The notes under the pieces: model-generated
What the model saw: the letters and a program-made list of their open reading frames with translations, nothing else
Told to the model about the DNA's origin: nothing
Database searches by the model: none
Shown here: positions 44,277-55,760 of the stretch, one piece after another
How positions within the stretch are numbered: the first letter of the stretch is position 1
Layout of the letters: the number at the start of each line of letters is the position of its first letter
Translations under genes and position numbers: made by a program
Source of the DNA: Nematopogon swammerdamellus
Taxonomy: Eukaryota > Arthropoda > Insecta > Lepidoptera > Adelidae
Assembly: GCA_946902875.1 (NCBI GenBank)
Contig: OX336359.1
Coordinates: 4,092,001 to 4,156,000 of the forward strand
Direction: 5' to 3'
Length of the DNA: 64,000 nucleotides

Positions 44277-44573
44277 CAAACATAATGAACTTCTTAGAAT
44301 AAGTTATTTTTCCAAAATTATACTCCAATTGATGCATTTCCGCAAACTAGCGCGTTATGTGACGTGTGTGTTCATGGTACAAGGAAATCGAGGCGTACAG
44401 ACGAAAATGAACCTTTTCCAACAGTGATTAAGGATTGAAATTCTTTCATTCCACACTCTGTCTATAGGGAAAGGCGATCCTTCATAGGGCTGAAACTATT
44501 ATTCAATGACAGATTGTGTTCAGATGTGATTTTCAGTTACTCTTAAGGGGGAGTACTATAAGAGTAATATAGT

Positions 44574-44705
44574 AGTATTATCAAAACCTCCTGTCCGGTT
44601 GGGCAATAAAGTTTTATGGCTTTGCACCATGGCGCCGTGCGCAGATTCGCTTCCCTGAGCCATATAACTTTATTGCCCAACCGGACACGAGGTTTTGCTA
44701 ATACT
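44574..44705. mobile_element. 132-bp near-perfect palindrome (mini MITE)
   Basis: Arms of 47 bp (agtattatcaaaacctcctg… and …cgaggttttgctaatact) with three mismatches or so, and a loop of about 38 bp. Both arms contain gtccggttgggcaataaag. Forms a strong hairpin. No clear flanking duplication. Confidence 0.78.
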
Positions 44706-44932
44706 TTAGGCAAACATCACATCGTATTGCCCTAACCATAGCCATATTTCAAGTGATTTATGTAACTATAATTTTTATGCTTATATTTTGGTAAAGATTC
44801 AAGGTACAATGTGAATACATTATTGTAATGTAATTTTCAAAATTATCTGAAAAATAAGTGGGTGAAAAGTGGTAAAACGTTCGAAAATGCGCGGGCGCAG
44901 CGCAAGCCGTGTTCGGCCGCGCACCGCCATAG

Positions 44933-45345
44933 AAAAACCGGCCAAGTGCGAGTCGAACTCGCGCACCGAGGGTCCCGTATCGCCATGTCACCGCTAGCGC
45001 TACTCACGCCATCTAGATCGCGTGTTATGAAATGCTTCATATTTGTTAATGTCATGCTTCATATTAGGTATATTCGGTAGATGGCGCGCGCGCATACACT
45101 TTTTGGTTTCTTCTATGGGAACCCCCGTGATTTTTTTACTTTTTCTTATCTTTATTATTTGTTGTTATAGCGGCCATAATAACACATTGAAAATTTCAAC
45201 GGGCTACCTATTACGGTTCAAGAGATACAGCCGTCTGTCCGAGAGACGGACGGACGGACAGACAGACAGACAGACAGAGAGACAGACAGACAGACGGCGT
45301 AGGCTTAGTAATAGGGTCCCGTACCTGATACGGAACCCTAAAAAT
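44933..45345 (+). repeat. Repeat-C with long GACA array
   Basis: aaaaaccggccaagtgcgag to gatacggaaccctaaaaa. Extended gacggacggacggacagaca array at 45245-45297. Inserted in the inverted-repeat element at 44709-45618. Confidence 0.8.
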
Positions 45346-45403
45346 TTATGAAACGCTCACGCATGCAATAGTTAAATCACTTTAAATATGGCTATGGTTA
45401 GGG

Positions 45404-45599
45404 TGAGAACCAGCGTCGCCGAACTCCGCGGGTAGCGGGGGGGACGGCGCGCGCTCTGATTAGGTGGTATCGGGTGGGGGAAGTTTGACGCTATGTGGCC
45501 AGTGGGCGAGCGACGAATGTTATTGGTACGTTTTTACTAATATCGTGTTACGCTGGCTGCGGGGAATGTCCGACGTCCCTACACCTTCTAATGTTCTTG
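45404..45599 (-). mobile_element. Element-I, truncated, reversed
   Basis: tgagaaccagcgtcgccgaa to tctaatgttcttg. The far end, with its terminal repeat, is lost. It divides the right arm of the surrounding inverted-repeat element. Confidence 0.68.
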
Positions 45600-46140
45600 G
45601 ATGTGATGTTTGCGCCTAGGACCCCCCCTTAAATGAGTAATCGCTGTTACACTGAGACGTGCGTGCGGTTTCGCTGGCTGTGTGGAGCGGAAACGCTAGC
45701 GGTTTTCTTGAACAGCTGCGCCTTCGTTATATTTAATTAAGGCGTATAGACACATCGGTGAAATTACATAATTATACCAATATTTAGCCTAACAACGTGT
45801 GGACCACGGAGAAGTTAGGTGAGAGGAGGTCGTTTTAAGCTTTAATTTCTAGTAAAACATGTATAATAAACTTAAAATAATTAACATTAAAAAAACTTTA
45901 AATTAAAACAATACCGAAAATGTGCTATAATTTATTAAAAATTATAATGAAATCATTCTCGGAAACGGCTCTAACGATTTGGATGAAATTCTGTATTTAG
46001 ATAATGTTATTTTTTTCAAGTTAATCTAGATAGGTGAAGACGCCGAGCGAAGCTCGGTCACACGTAAAGCATCACATAGTATTCTTACCACAACATAATA
46101 TAATAAATTCTATACTCATTAACTAATATTTTCGTAAAAT

Positions 46141-46290
46141 CGTGTTTTCCGTCGAGTTCCGTGTAGCCGACACGAAATGAAGGGAAGCACTGACATGGCA
46201 CGTAGTTTAGCCCGGTGTTATGGGCCGACAGCAGGGATGTTGTAGGTGATGAGGTTGTAGGCCAACCGTGTGAGTTTCCATAAAAAAAAA
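46141..46290 (+). mobile_element. SINE-B 3' fragment
   Basis: cgtgttttccgtcgagttcc to gtgtgagtttccat and poly(A). A short duplicated gaggttgtaggccaacc-like stretch near the end. Confidence 0.75.
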
Positions 46291-46365
46291 TAAAAACAAA
46301 ATGTGTAAATTTCGATTAATTTACCTAAGACAAACTAAACAAATAACTATATAAAAGCCAACATG

Positions 46366-46687
46366 CATGGACGAAATATACTGGACCGATCATACATAGG
46401 CGAGCGGGAGTAACCACGCACGGGCGTCAGGCTCACTGACTGCCTGAACTGCATCTCGCTCACTCACGAAGGCACTCGATCGCCTTATCTCTTTCTCCTC
46501 TTTAAGTGTGTGTAGGTGAATTCGTAGACGAGGAAAGAAATACTGTGCGACTGCGTGATCGACAGAGATGGAAAAACATCGCATACGCAACGTCCCCGCT
46601 CCCTCGCCGTCTTCTTACCCCTTTCGCGGCGACCCCGGTTCGCTTTGTTGACGACGTTAATGATAGGTCCAGTATATTTCGTCCATG
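46366..46687. mobile_element. hAT-like MITE with exact 8-bp target duplication
   Basis: 322 bp. catggacgaaatatactgga…ccgatcat mirrors atgatagg…tccagtatatttcgtccatg. Flanked by ccaacatg at 46358-46365 and 46688-46695. The interior is unique and holds only weak open frames on both strands. Confidence 0.88.
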
Positions 46688-46888
46688 CCAACATGCGATG
46701 GCTAAGTTCTATGGAATGTATTTCCGCTTAATTGCGCGACTGTACCGGTAGATCATTAGACGAGAGTATCCTACACACGCACGCCACACACACAGCAAAC
46801 GTCTAAAATGGAGCTCCATTCGTACAAGCACGTCCGTAACTACGGCTCGACTACCAATCCCTTATTCCCTGCCACCCGTCCTATCTCC

Positions 46889-47145
46889 GCATGACTCGTC
46901 GCAGAGAGACTCAGCACCCTTTTGTTGTTGACATTGGGCTTTTGAGAACCCATCGGTTCTCTAAATCGTTTCTTTGTCGCACCGCTAGAGTGTGGAATTG
47001 TCTTCCGGCGAGTGTAAATCTGCTGGCATGGCACCTAACTAAGCGTGGTTTCGCGAGGAGAGGTGAGGCACCTAGCTGAGCGTGGTTTCGCGAGGAGAGG
47101 TGATTTTGGCTTTGTCGACTGCACCATTGGTCCCTCGGCACAGCC
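46889..47145 (+). pseudogene. LINE RT C-terminus remnant with internal duplication
   Basis: Encodes H-P-F-V-V-D-I-G-L-L-R-T-H-R-F-S-K-S-F-L and V-W-N-C-L-P-A-S-V, then a deletion, then two copies of a segment around agcgtggtttcgcgaggaga (47042 and 47080). Same family as 11160-11445. Confidence 0.65.
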
Positions 47146-47230
47146 ACCCATGCTGGTTTACATAAAAGAAAGCGTAATCATATTAGCATACCAAAACTGA
47201 TTCAAAGCTGAAGTGAAATAATGTCAGATT

Positions 47231-47363
47231 GTCAGCCTCGGCAGCTCAGCGGTGCGGTTGGTCGACTGTTGTCAGGCTACTCTGAGCGCAGTCAGTACTT
47301 GGATGGGTGACCGCTCGACGGTTGGAGGCTGACCGTGGTCCCGATTCCACGTAAAACTGTAGG
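47231..47363 (+). mobile_element. SINE-B head only
   Basis: gtcagcctcggcagctcagc, 5S-like gcgcagtcagtacttggatg then ggtgaccgct, and aaaactgtagg. 3' body absent. Confidence 0.78.
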
Positions 47364-47382
47364 CTTAGCTACCCGGTGTCCA

Positions 47383-47416
47383 ATATCGACTACTTTGGTA
47401 CGTCGGCGGGTTGTTT
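47383..47416 (-). repeat. Short LINE fragment
   Basis: ccaatatcgactactttggt…acgtcggcggg is the reverse complement of the segment just upstream of W-Q-W in the LINE remnant at 31122-31396. Confidence 0.5.
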
Positions 47417-47424
47417 TTTTATAA

Positions 47425-47522
47425 TGTAATGCGGTATGGGTGACTGAGTCGGAGGGGCCAAGGCACATGCTTCGGCCAGCCAATATCACCCCCGAGAAGG
47501 TAGGTGCCATACCGGATACTTC
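47425..47522 (-). mobile_element. SINE-A 3' fragment
   Basis: gcggtatgggtgactgagtc…ggtaggtgccataccgg; only the 3' region of the family. Confidence 0.7.
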
Positions 47523-47598
47523 CATTTGGAACCTTACGAACCATATCACGATATGACCAGACCGGCGATGGCGATGGAGCGATCCATTGGTCGCTAGA

Positions 47599-47835
47599 TT
47601 TTTTTAAGGATACTGACATATTAGGCTACATCACCGAAAACATCCGTGATATCAGCCCATAACACCGGGTGAACTTGGTGCCACGACAGTGCTTCTCTTC
47701 GGCCGTGCCGGCCACACTGAACTGGACGGAAGACACAAACTATTTTACATAGCCGTTTCGAGCGACCTTTCATTCAGTGCTGTGTTACCAACCCGGGAGT
47801 GTTAAACCCTACCACCTAGTAATATAAGAAGGGAG
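47599..47835 (-). mobile_element. SINE-B, 5'-truncated
   Basis: tttttaaggatactgacata to ccacctagtaatataagaag. Followed directly by Repeat-E. Confidence 0.75.
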
Positions 47836-47925
47836 TCATATCCCTTAGTCGCCTTTTACGACATACACGGGGAGAGATGCAGTGGGGCTATTCTTTTAAA
47901 GTGCCGGCCCCACACGGTGCAATTA
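47836..47925 (-). repeat. Repeat-E 5' fragment
   Basis: catatcccttagtcgccttt…acggggagagatgcagtggg then gctattctttt. Confidence 0.65.
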
Positions 47926-48351
47926 TACTTTTTACAATACAAGATTACTCGACTAATGCCAAACTGGAGGAGATTTACATCCTTTCATAGCGCTCCCACC
48001 GCACCCGCGACGCTCAACCGGTGCAACCCTTCTTTTTTTCATTTCTTTAATTGTAATTAGTGTTTAATTTATAGTTTGTTTTTTATAATTATTTTTTAAG
48101 ATAGTTTAGTTTTAATACAAATATATTTGCTTTGGCTAAAATAAAAAAAACTAATGCCAAAATAGTGACATGGTCCTGCCATAGACACCTACGGTTTCTG
48201 CGAGCTCTCCCTAGGGACTTATTCAAATTGTAAGTGCTGTAAGTAGGTTAAGTAGACGAAGTGTGCTCTAAGTTTACTCAGTGCCTACTTAACGACGCGC
48301 ACTTGTACTTAGGGGTAACTTGAAACATTCTACTGCATACGATACGTCCGC

Positions 48352-48713
48352 GTCAGTAGCTCAGTGGTGCGGTCGGTCGACTGTCGTTCGGATCATAAGC
48401 ACACCTGGGCGCGGTCAGTGAATTGATGGGTGACCGCTAGACCGTTGGACGATGACTGGTAGGTCCCTTCCTTTCTTACCTTACTAGTTTGTAGGGTTTA
48501 ACCCGCCCGGATTGGTACCACCGCACTGAATGAAAGGTCGGTCGAAACGGCTATGTAAATAGTTCGTGTTTTCCATCCAGTTCAGTGTAGCCGGCACGAC
48601 CGAAGGGAAGCACTGACACGGCACTTAGTTCACTAACGTGTTATGGCCTGAAATCACGGATATAGGTGGATATAGGTGATGTAGCCAAAGGTGTCAGTTT
48701 ACAAAAAAAAAAA
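48352..48713 (+). mobile_element. SINE-B, full length
   Basis: gtcagtagctcagtggtgcg, then gatcataagcacacctgggc and gcggtcagtgaattgatggg (5S-like), core, tail and poly(A). The gttcggattccacgtaaaac segment is deleted. Confidence 0.83.
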
Positions 48714-48962
48714 CCACCTGAATCCATAAAATGTTCGTGTGATAGGTCATATTGCGCATTCCTATTATTATAAAACGTAACATTTGTCTCTCGCTTTCCT
48801 CATCCCTCCTCCTCCTGTTCGCCTTAGCTAAACCCGCCATACTCTCGCGGAACACCCCTTTGTAGTCGACAGAAGAGGTTATCATAGACCTCGGGCGGGC
48901 ATAGCCACCCAGTTCGGAAGAAATAAAAATATAATGACAGTAATGAGTAAATTCGAAAACAG

Positions 48963-49367
48963 TTTTTTTATGCAATCCGGTATGGGTAGCAGAGTCAGAG
49001 GGGCCAAAGCACATACTCCGACCAGCCAATATCACCTCCGAGAAGGTAGGTGCCATACCGGAGACTTTCCTTGATTGCTGGCTATACTAGACTAGAGGAG
49101 AACACAACCGAGGCTGCTATGCGGCCATCTTACATCCAGTACAGTGGTATCAACCCAGTCGGCTACAATTTGAGCCTACCATCTAGTAAGGGGCAAGGGA
49201 AGGGACCTACAGTTTTACACCGGTTCCGAACGGTGAAGCAGCAGGTGTAGGTATGCACGTAAATTTTTTCGTCAGAAAAAACTCATTGATACACGCCGAC
49301 GGGATTCGAACCGCTGACCTCTGGCATGAGAAGCCGATGCCCAAACCACTCGTGGCCACCCGCCGCT
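48963..49367 (-). mobile_element. SINE-A, full length, reversed
   Basis: ttttatgcaatccggtatgg to ggattcgaaccgctgacctc and accactcgtggccacccgcc. Confidence 0.85.
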
Positions 49368-49544
49368 TATAAATAAAATGTCATAATGTAAATTTAGTAC
49401 CTGGTTGTAAATTAAGTACCTCAAATATAATAACCTAAAAATGCCTTGTAAATATAAATTTTGAAAACCTATTAATAATCTGGTACGAATAATATTATTA
49501 ATAATTATTAATTATTAATAATCTAATAATTAATACCTATTAAT

Positions 49545-50050
49545 AATCTGATCGATGGAAAGCGGCCCGATGGCATGACGTTGACCCCGTGGAGCAAAGG
49601 GAGGGCGTTGGTGTGGGACGCAACGTGTGTGGACTCCCTTGCCCCCACTCACATTGTCGGTTGCTCCATCTCTGCCGGGTCTGCTGCTCTCGGGGCCCAA
49701 AATTTGAAGAAGAGCAAATATTCTACGCTTTGTTGCTCCTTTGAGTTTTTAACCTTCGCCGTGGAAACCCTTGGCGTGTGGTCGCCCGACGCAAAATGCT
49801 TTTCTGATCAGCTCGGAAAGTTGTTAATAGAAAAGTCGGGCGACCGCCGCGCCAAATCTTTTTTTCTCCAGCGAATAGGGCTGGAGATTCAAAGGGGCAA
49901 TGCGGCTAGTGTTTTGGGCACGGTGGGGGAGTCGGCGAGATGGATGAAATTTTTTTTATTTAATAGCTGTTAATTTTAGTTTTAGTTTTTTTTCATTGTT
50001 ATTGTGATTTTCTAATAAGTGAACTTGTACATTGTAATATTGAATTAAAA
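49545..50050 (+). pseudogene. LINE C-terminal fragment with endonuclease-like motif
   Basis: An open frame from about 49548 to 49973 reads R-P-D-G-M-T-L-T-P-W-S-K-G-R-A-L-V-W-D-A-T and later E-T-L-G-V-W and Q-R-G-N-A-A-S-V-L-G-T. This C-terminal block accompanies reverse transcriptases of several animal retroelements (recalled). The spacing of P-D and W-D-A-T resembles a PD-(D/E)xK nuclease core, an inference. It is followed by a T-rich 3' region and cut at its 5' side. Confidence 0.5.
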
Positions 50051-50435
50051 ATATTTCCATATCTGGTACAAGAAAAACATATGTAGGTACATTAGGGACT
50101 TACTGAAAAATGGTAGTACCGGTATATAAAAAAAATCTTACGTTAAATTCTTATTATGACGTTTAAAATACTTTCCCTTGGAATTTTTGATGGGGCTCGC
50201 CATAAAAAAGAACTCCGGCAGTATAATATTTTACAGATATTTTTCAACTTTCAGTCGACCCTACTGCTCAATTTGCATAATAGCGTATCCGGCCGTTCTA
50301 CTTAATTATTTATCTTTACAAACTAAGCCCATGATAGGTCGGAACGGCCACACATTAAATAATTTTATTCCGACTACCGCCCCGTGTACTCACCTTCGAC
50401 GATCGAACGCCGATATGGTACCAAGGCCGCCGTCC

Positions 50436-50667
50436 GATAGTCGAACTCGCGCACCGAGGGTTCCGTATCGCCATGGCATGGTCAGCGCCACTCACGCCAT
50501 CTATGGCGTGTTTATGAAATGCTTCATATTAGTTAAAATTCATGATTAGTTAAAATGCTTCATACGCTTTTCGGTAAATGGCACGCATACAGTATTGTCT
50601 ATTCTGTGAAATATTCTGTGAAAATTTCAACGGGCTACCTATTACGGTTCAAGAGATACAGCCCTCG

Positions 50668-50699
<32 letters not shown>

Positions 50700-50743
50700 G
50701 CGGCGTAGGCTTAGTAATACCCTTACCGGATACGGAACCCTAA
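50436..50743 (+). repeat. Repeat-C, 5'-clipped with internal deletion
   Basis: atagtcgaactcgcgcaccg to ccggatacggaaccctaaa. The ttttttactttttcttattt middle is missing; GACA array at 50665-50698. Confidence 0.75.
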
Positions 50744-51005
50744 ACACATTTACTTCGCCGCTTAACATGTGCATATCATCATCTAAAAATGCATACAAAT
50801 TTACCATAAGAACACAAGCGTGTGGATGGATATTATTTGTCTAGGTTTCTAAAGCTAAAATTTTGACTTTCATAAGGTTAGTACGAATAACTGCAGATTT
50901 TTTCGACAACGTAATATTTTCGGGGAATTATCACTAATACTTATTTTTTTTTTAGTACGAAACCATAATTTCTTCGTGCCTGACTCACTTTTGACCGTTT
51001 TTTTA

Positions 51006-51138
51006 TTTTTATGGAAACTGACACAGTTAGCTACATCACCTACAACATCCGTGATGTCAGCCCATAACAACGGGCGAACTAAGTGCCATGTCAGTGCTTC
51101 CCTTCATTTCATGTCGGTTACACTGAACTGGACGGAAA
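51006..51138 (-). mobile_element. SINE-B 3' fragment
   Basis: tttttatggaaactgacaca to acactgaactggacgg. Confidence 0.75.
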
Positions 51139-51427
51139 AATTTTGTATTTGTTTTTGTTGTTGTTTGTAAAAAAATTGTAATCTAGATATTAACACCATT
51201 TATCACTCTTCACCTGCCTGTTGAATTGATGCCAATTCTACCGTTCCGAATTCTTCGTCGATGTGAATATTTATCGAGCTTTCCATAGAGAGACTTCGCT
51301 TTGCAGTTTTTCGATCCGGAGCCAAAACTAACGCGAGCATTTACCGGAGTATTCAGAGCAATTTTAACGCGAATACCTCGATTGTTCTCTGAATATAAAC
51401 TGGGTACCGTCAGCCGTCAATTTTTTA

Positions 51428-51977
51428 TTGTATAAACCCGGTTTGGGTAGAAACACGGTTGAGGTATAAAGCCGATTGAGGTAGAGGTAGAAACACGTTT
51501 GAGATATATGTAAACCTCATTGAGGTTGAGGTAGAAACCCGGTTGAAATTTTTATGAGGTAGAAAGCCGATTACGGTAGAGATTACTGACGTTTGAGATA
51601 GAAACCCGGTTGAGGTTGAGGTAAAAATACGGTTGAGGTAGAACCCGGTTCAAGTAAAAACACGGTTCATGTAGAACCCCGGTTGAGGTTGAGGTAGAAA
51701 CACGGTTGAGATACGAACCCGGTTTAGGTTGAGGTGGAAACCAGATTGAGGTAGAAACCAAATTGAGGTAGAAACACTGTTGAGGTAGAAACCAGGTGGA
51801 GGTAGAAAAGCCCGCTGAAGTAGAAACCTGATTGAGGCGGAAACCGCGTTGAGGTAGAACACGGTTGAGATATAAACTGAGGTAGAAAGCCCGTTGAAGT
51901 AAAAACCCGGTTGGTATTGTAACGTGGTTGAGGAGAAAATCTGAAAGATGCAGAAACTGGCTGAGGTAGCAATTTAA
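51428..51977. repeat. 18-bp minisatellite (GGTTGAGGTAGAAACCCG)n
   Basis: About 30 degenerate units with consensus ggttgaggtagaaacccg, some with an extra ttgagg. Because 18 is a multiple of three, the minus strand stays open in three frames (up to 156 codons), encoding a 6-residue repeat around V-S-T-S-T and F-Y-L-N. No flanking gene is seen, so this is probably a non-coding satellite. Confidence 0.85.
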
Positions 51978-52194
51978 TCTCTGAACATACGTGTGTTCGC
52001 TTAAAACTCGAGAACGCCTCAACCTATTTATATACGGCTTTCACCAATATTAAAAATATAATATCGAGAGTTAGGATTTTCGAAGCTTTTGTTATTCCAC
52101 CATTGAAATCATCCCGGAAATTCTTATCTTGCGATAGCGTGGTAAAACTCATAACCCTCGTTTTCCCTTCTCTGTATTCGGATAAAAACTCTCA

Positions 52195-52455
52195 TATAAA
52201 AAGGCGACTAAGGGATAACGATAAGATGCCTTGCATAAGGGCGACAGGCTAGCCACCTCTCACCTTGGGACGGTCCTTCCACCGAGTAGTGTAGCAATTT
52301 GGTCTTCGAGCCTTACTTGCTGCTTGATATTTATCTTGTCCGAATATTTTGCTAAATGTGGTGGTCGGTGTTAGTGCTGTAATTTACAACACTACTTTCA
52401 GCACAACACCGACTACTCCGCTTACCCCGATTGTCGGGATACAGCGTGTGGGTAT
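52195..52455 (+). repeat. Repeat-E copy
   Basis: aaaaaggcgactaagggata…cttggacggtcc-type region…ccgattgtcgggatacagcg then tgtgggtatgtg. Confidence 0.68.
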
Positions 52456-52739
52456 GTGTGTATAAAATGTGCGTGTCGAAACATAATAAATAACTTTCGC
52501 TACATTCACAGTGAGCATAAAACTCTCTCTGCAACGTAGCCGTCATTGCGGACCCTACTTTCAAGTGTGTAGCGTCAGCAGCGGACGCGTTCACTCGAAA
52601 CTCACCTGAACAATGAAAATGTTTTCGAGTGCTTTCAAAATGCGATCTATACGAGACCCTGCCGCATTGTACGTGCGAACGGAAAGATATAAGCAGAAGA
52701 GCCATTAACTTGAAGATGAGGTGAAAATCTCTATACCTA

Positions 52740-53146
52740 AGCGGTGGGTGGCCGAGTGGTTTGGGCATCGGCTTCTCATGCGAGAGGACCGAGGTTCGAA
52801 TCCGGTCGGCGTGTACCAATGAGTTATTTCTGACGAAAAAAAATTTACGTGCATACGTCCACCTACTGCTTCACCGTTCGGAACCAGTGTAAAACTGTAG
52901 GTCCCTTCCCTTGCCCCTTACTAGGTAGTATGTTCAAATTGTATCCGACTGGGTTGGCACCACCGTACTGGATGTAAGATGGCCGCATAGCAGCCTCGGT
53001 TGTGTTCTCCTCTAGTCCAGTATAGCCAGCAATCCAGGGAAGTCTCCGGTATGGCACCTACCTTCTCGGAGGTGATATTGGCTGGTCGGAGCATGTCCTT
53101 TGGCCCCTCCGACTCAGCCACCCATACAGGATTACATAAAAAAAAC
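52740..53146 (+). mobile_element. SINE-A, full length
   Basis: gcggtgggtggccgagtggt, ggttcgaatccggtcggcgt, core, gtctccggtatggcacctac and the end aggattacat plus poly(A). One of the best-preserved copies. Confidence 0.87.
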
Positions 53147-53215
53147 CTACATATACAGGATTTTGCAGCAGTCACTACAATAACTTCGGGAACTATATTA
53201 TACATGCATATGCAT

Positions 53216-53492
53216 GACCGGGGTTCGGATACCACGTTAAACTGTAGGTCCCTTCCCTTCTTACCTTACTAGGTGGTAGGGTTTATCCCGGCCGGGTTGG
53301 TACCACCGCACTGAGCGAAACGTCGGTCGAAACGGCTATGTAAATAGTTCGTGTTTTCCGTCCAGTTCAGTGTAGCCGGCGCGAAATGAAGGGAAGCACT
53401 GACATGGCACCTAGTTCACCCGGTGTTATGGGCTGACATCACGGATGTTGTAGGTGATGTAGCCAACCGTGCCAAGTTTCCATAAAAAAAAA
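53216..53492 (+). mobile_element. SINE-B lacking head
   Basis: gaccggggttcggataccac to gtgccaagtttccat and poly(A). Confidence 0.8.
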
Positions 53493-53619
53493 TATATACA
53501 TATGTACATACTGTGGTAATGTACAAGCCATCGTATACACATAGAGGTATAAAATTATTTACATCGTACTTAACTATTATATTTAAGTTTATCTTATCTT
53601 ATGTGATAATATGTATATT

Positions 53620-53745
53620 TCTTTCCGCCACTCACCTAGCAGTTATCATACCCCAAAGGTATTCTGTTAGAAAATGTATGGAGGCACAGTGTTAACTTTT
53701 ACCCATATTTTTATTTGAGTGCAATAAAAAGATATACAATACAAT
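53620..53745 (+). repeat. LINE 3' tail
   Basis: tttccgccactcacctagca…tttgagtgcaataaaaagat then atacaatacaat. Inverse of 11502-11660. Confidence 0.6.
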
Positions 53746-54185
53746 CTTAAGTTCTAATGCGATCTTACAAAGTCGTGACCACGTGGGGGCAGGGTGCGTT
53801 TGGAAACTAAACACTTCAGAAATATACTTTTCTTAATTTTTTTTCTCGGAAAACACTGTGATTATATCCTGCCGAATCAATTTAATTGACTGCTGCAACA
53901 ACCTGTATATTAATAATACTTATAAAATGCAACTTCTGCTGTCTGTCCGTATTTGCATTTCCGCTTATAGTTCGAGAAAGACTCAACTGATTTACATGGG
54001 TTTTTCACCTAAGCAAACCGACGTATCTCTGAAAGGTTAAATGCTTAATGCCAATACGCTACCTTAAATAGGGATTGAGCAGTGAGGTCCAAAGTGATCG
54101 AAGTCGAAAAAAAAATAAGTTGGATTGCTAACGAACACATTCGGGCCACTTACAAGTAGGAAATGATCTCGATTAAGCACCAAAC

Positions 54186-54475
54186 CAGGCCCCATGCACT
54201 CTATGTACTTGCGCGCGCTAACTATCTACCGCCAGGCGGACCGCCGGCGAGCCTAATTCAGTGGAAATTCGACAGCCGCGCGAAACATACCTACACGCAC
54301 GTCCACGCTACTGCGCGCAGCTGCAAAGCAATAATCACTTTACACTAGATCGTTTAGGTACATTTTCGCACGCAGCGATTGGCGACGTGAAACATTATGC
54401 AATTAAAGCCGTAGGTATGGAACTTTTTCTGTGGAGAGATTTATCTATTGCGAAGTAACTATTAAGTAATCTGTG
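54186..54475 (+). mobile_element. Element-J, 290 bp (copy 2)
   Basis: Begins caggccccatgcactctatg and ends agtaatctgtg. Exact 7-bp duplication accaaac at 54179-54185 and 54476-54482. Same length and ends as 9162-9451. Confidence 0.85.
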
Positions 54476-55540
54476 ACCAAACTAGCTTGCTCTCTTACAG
54501 CGTGCTAGACGTTTTGACTGCGAATAATTCCGTCATACCGCACCTTGTTTCACGTTGTCTGCTACAAATGGTGTGCTTGCCGACCGAATTGGTGACATAG
54601 TAAAATGTCTGTAATGTATGACAATGCCACTTCTGGTTATTTATTTTTACTTATAAATGTTTACCTGCAAACTACTTTTGCGCATTTGTAGATCAGTGGG
54701 CCACTGAAAAGTGTTTGTGAAAGTGTAGATAGGTGAATTTTTTACAACTGACGTTTTTTTACAAGAGGCAATTTGTAAATGTTTTTGACGATTTGAGCTC
54801 GCGCTAATTAAGGTGCTGTCATTTTCCCACCGTAAATTGCTATCGACCTCATTGACATTATTGATATCGGATAGATACGGAAACCTCCGCGCGCGAGTAA
54901 AACTCGCACTTTTTTTTTTTTTGACAGAATTTTTACAATTTACGTTTTTTACAAGTGGAAATTTGGAAATATGTACTATTGACGCTTTTAGCTCGCGCTA
55001 ACGCTCCAAAGGCTTCTGTTGCGAGAGGCATTAGTGCGGTACGGTACCCCATCAACGACGTAGCATTCGGATTTATTTATTATCTTTATTCTTTATTCAT
55101 CATTCGTATGGTAGTACACTACGCTTGAATTTGTCCTGTTTAGTTTTTACAATCCGGTTCGATTACACCCACAAAGAATGGCCGGCAAGAAACTCTACAG
55201 GGTTTTTTTTTTCAACGTCTTCGATTACAATACATTGTGACTAGCTACACAATATTAAATAGCTTACAGTTTTAAGATACAGTTTGAGAGCTATCATAAC
55301 TATAATTTAAGCTTGATAATTCTGACTACATAAAATAAAAAGTAAAAGTATAAATCGAATCGTATATAAAAATTATCGAATATATAAAACTAAGTTTAGT
55401 GTGGGAAGTGACATATAAATATTTGTAAACATGTTTTTTATATAATAAATAAAAAAAATTAAAAATATAAAAATTAATTAATATATTTTCGTCTTTTATG
55501 CGTTCGTAAACCATTCATCCGATTACGAGGACACTTTGAT
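54476..55540. other. Mostly unique AT-rich DNA
   Basis: Contains a short reversed Repeat-C head at about 54868-54912 (gatacggaaacctccgcgcg then cgagtaaaactcgcac). Otherwise no gene or repeat identified. Confidence 0.35.
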
Positions 55541-55627
55541 GATTTGCTAGTTGCGTGCCCGCGAATGTCTTGGACAAAACAAATTTAATAAAAAGTTAAC
55601 GCGAGCGGAGCCGCGCGCAAAAGATAG
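55540..55627 (+). repeat. Helitron-like 3' end
   Basis: aacgcgagcggagccgcgcg then caaaagATAG; the usual CTAG is mutated. Confidence 0.35.
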
Positions 55628-55667
55628 TTTGTAATAAATTTATCTTCCATTGGAATTTTTGGGCGCA

Positions 55668-55760
55668 GTCAGCTTCGGTAGCTCAGTGGTGCGGTCGGTC
55701 GACTGTCGTTCGCGATCATAAGCACACCTGAGCGCGGTCAGAACTTAGATGGGTAACCGT
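55668..55760 (+). mobile_element. SINE-B head only
   Basis: gtcagcttcggtagctcagt, gatcataagcacacctgagc and gcggtcagaacttagatggg. The 5S-like part is intact, the body is absent. Confidence 0.75.

Larger units (their letters stand above)
44709..45618. mobile_element. Inverted-repeat element carrying two insertions
   Basis: The left arm aggcaaacatcacatc…ccctaaccatagccatattt is matched by aaatatggctatggttaggg (45384-45403) and gatgtgatgtttgcgcct (45600-45617). The right arm is split by Element-I. Repeat-C (44933-45345) sits in the interior. Confidence 0.6.

Noticed and set aside
45245..45297. GACA arrays as independent loci
   Set aside because: They are internal parts of Repeat-C copies.
51428..51977. 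CRISPR-like array
   Set aside because: Units are contiguous 18-mers without unique spacers, in a eukaryotic context.
52863..53272. Several 60-104-codon frames on both strands
   Set aside because: They are readings of SINE-A; the same peptides recur at every SINE-A copy.
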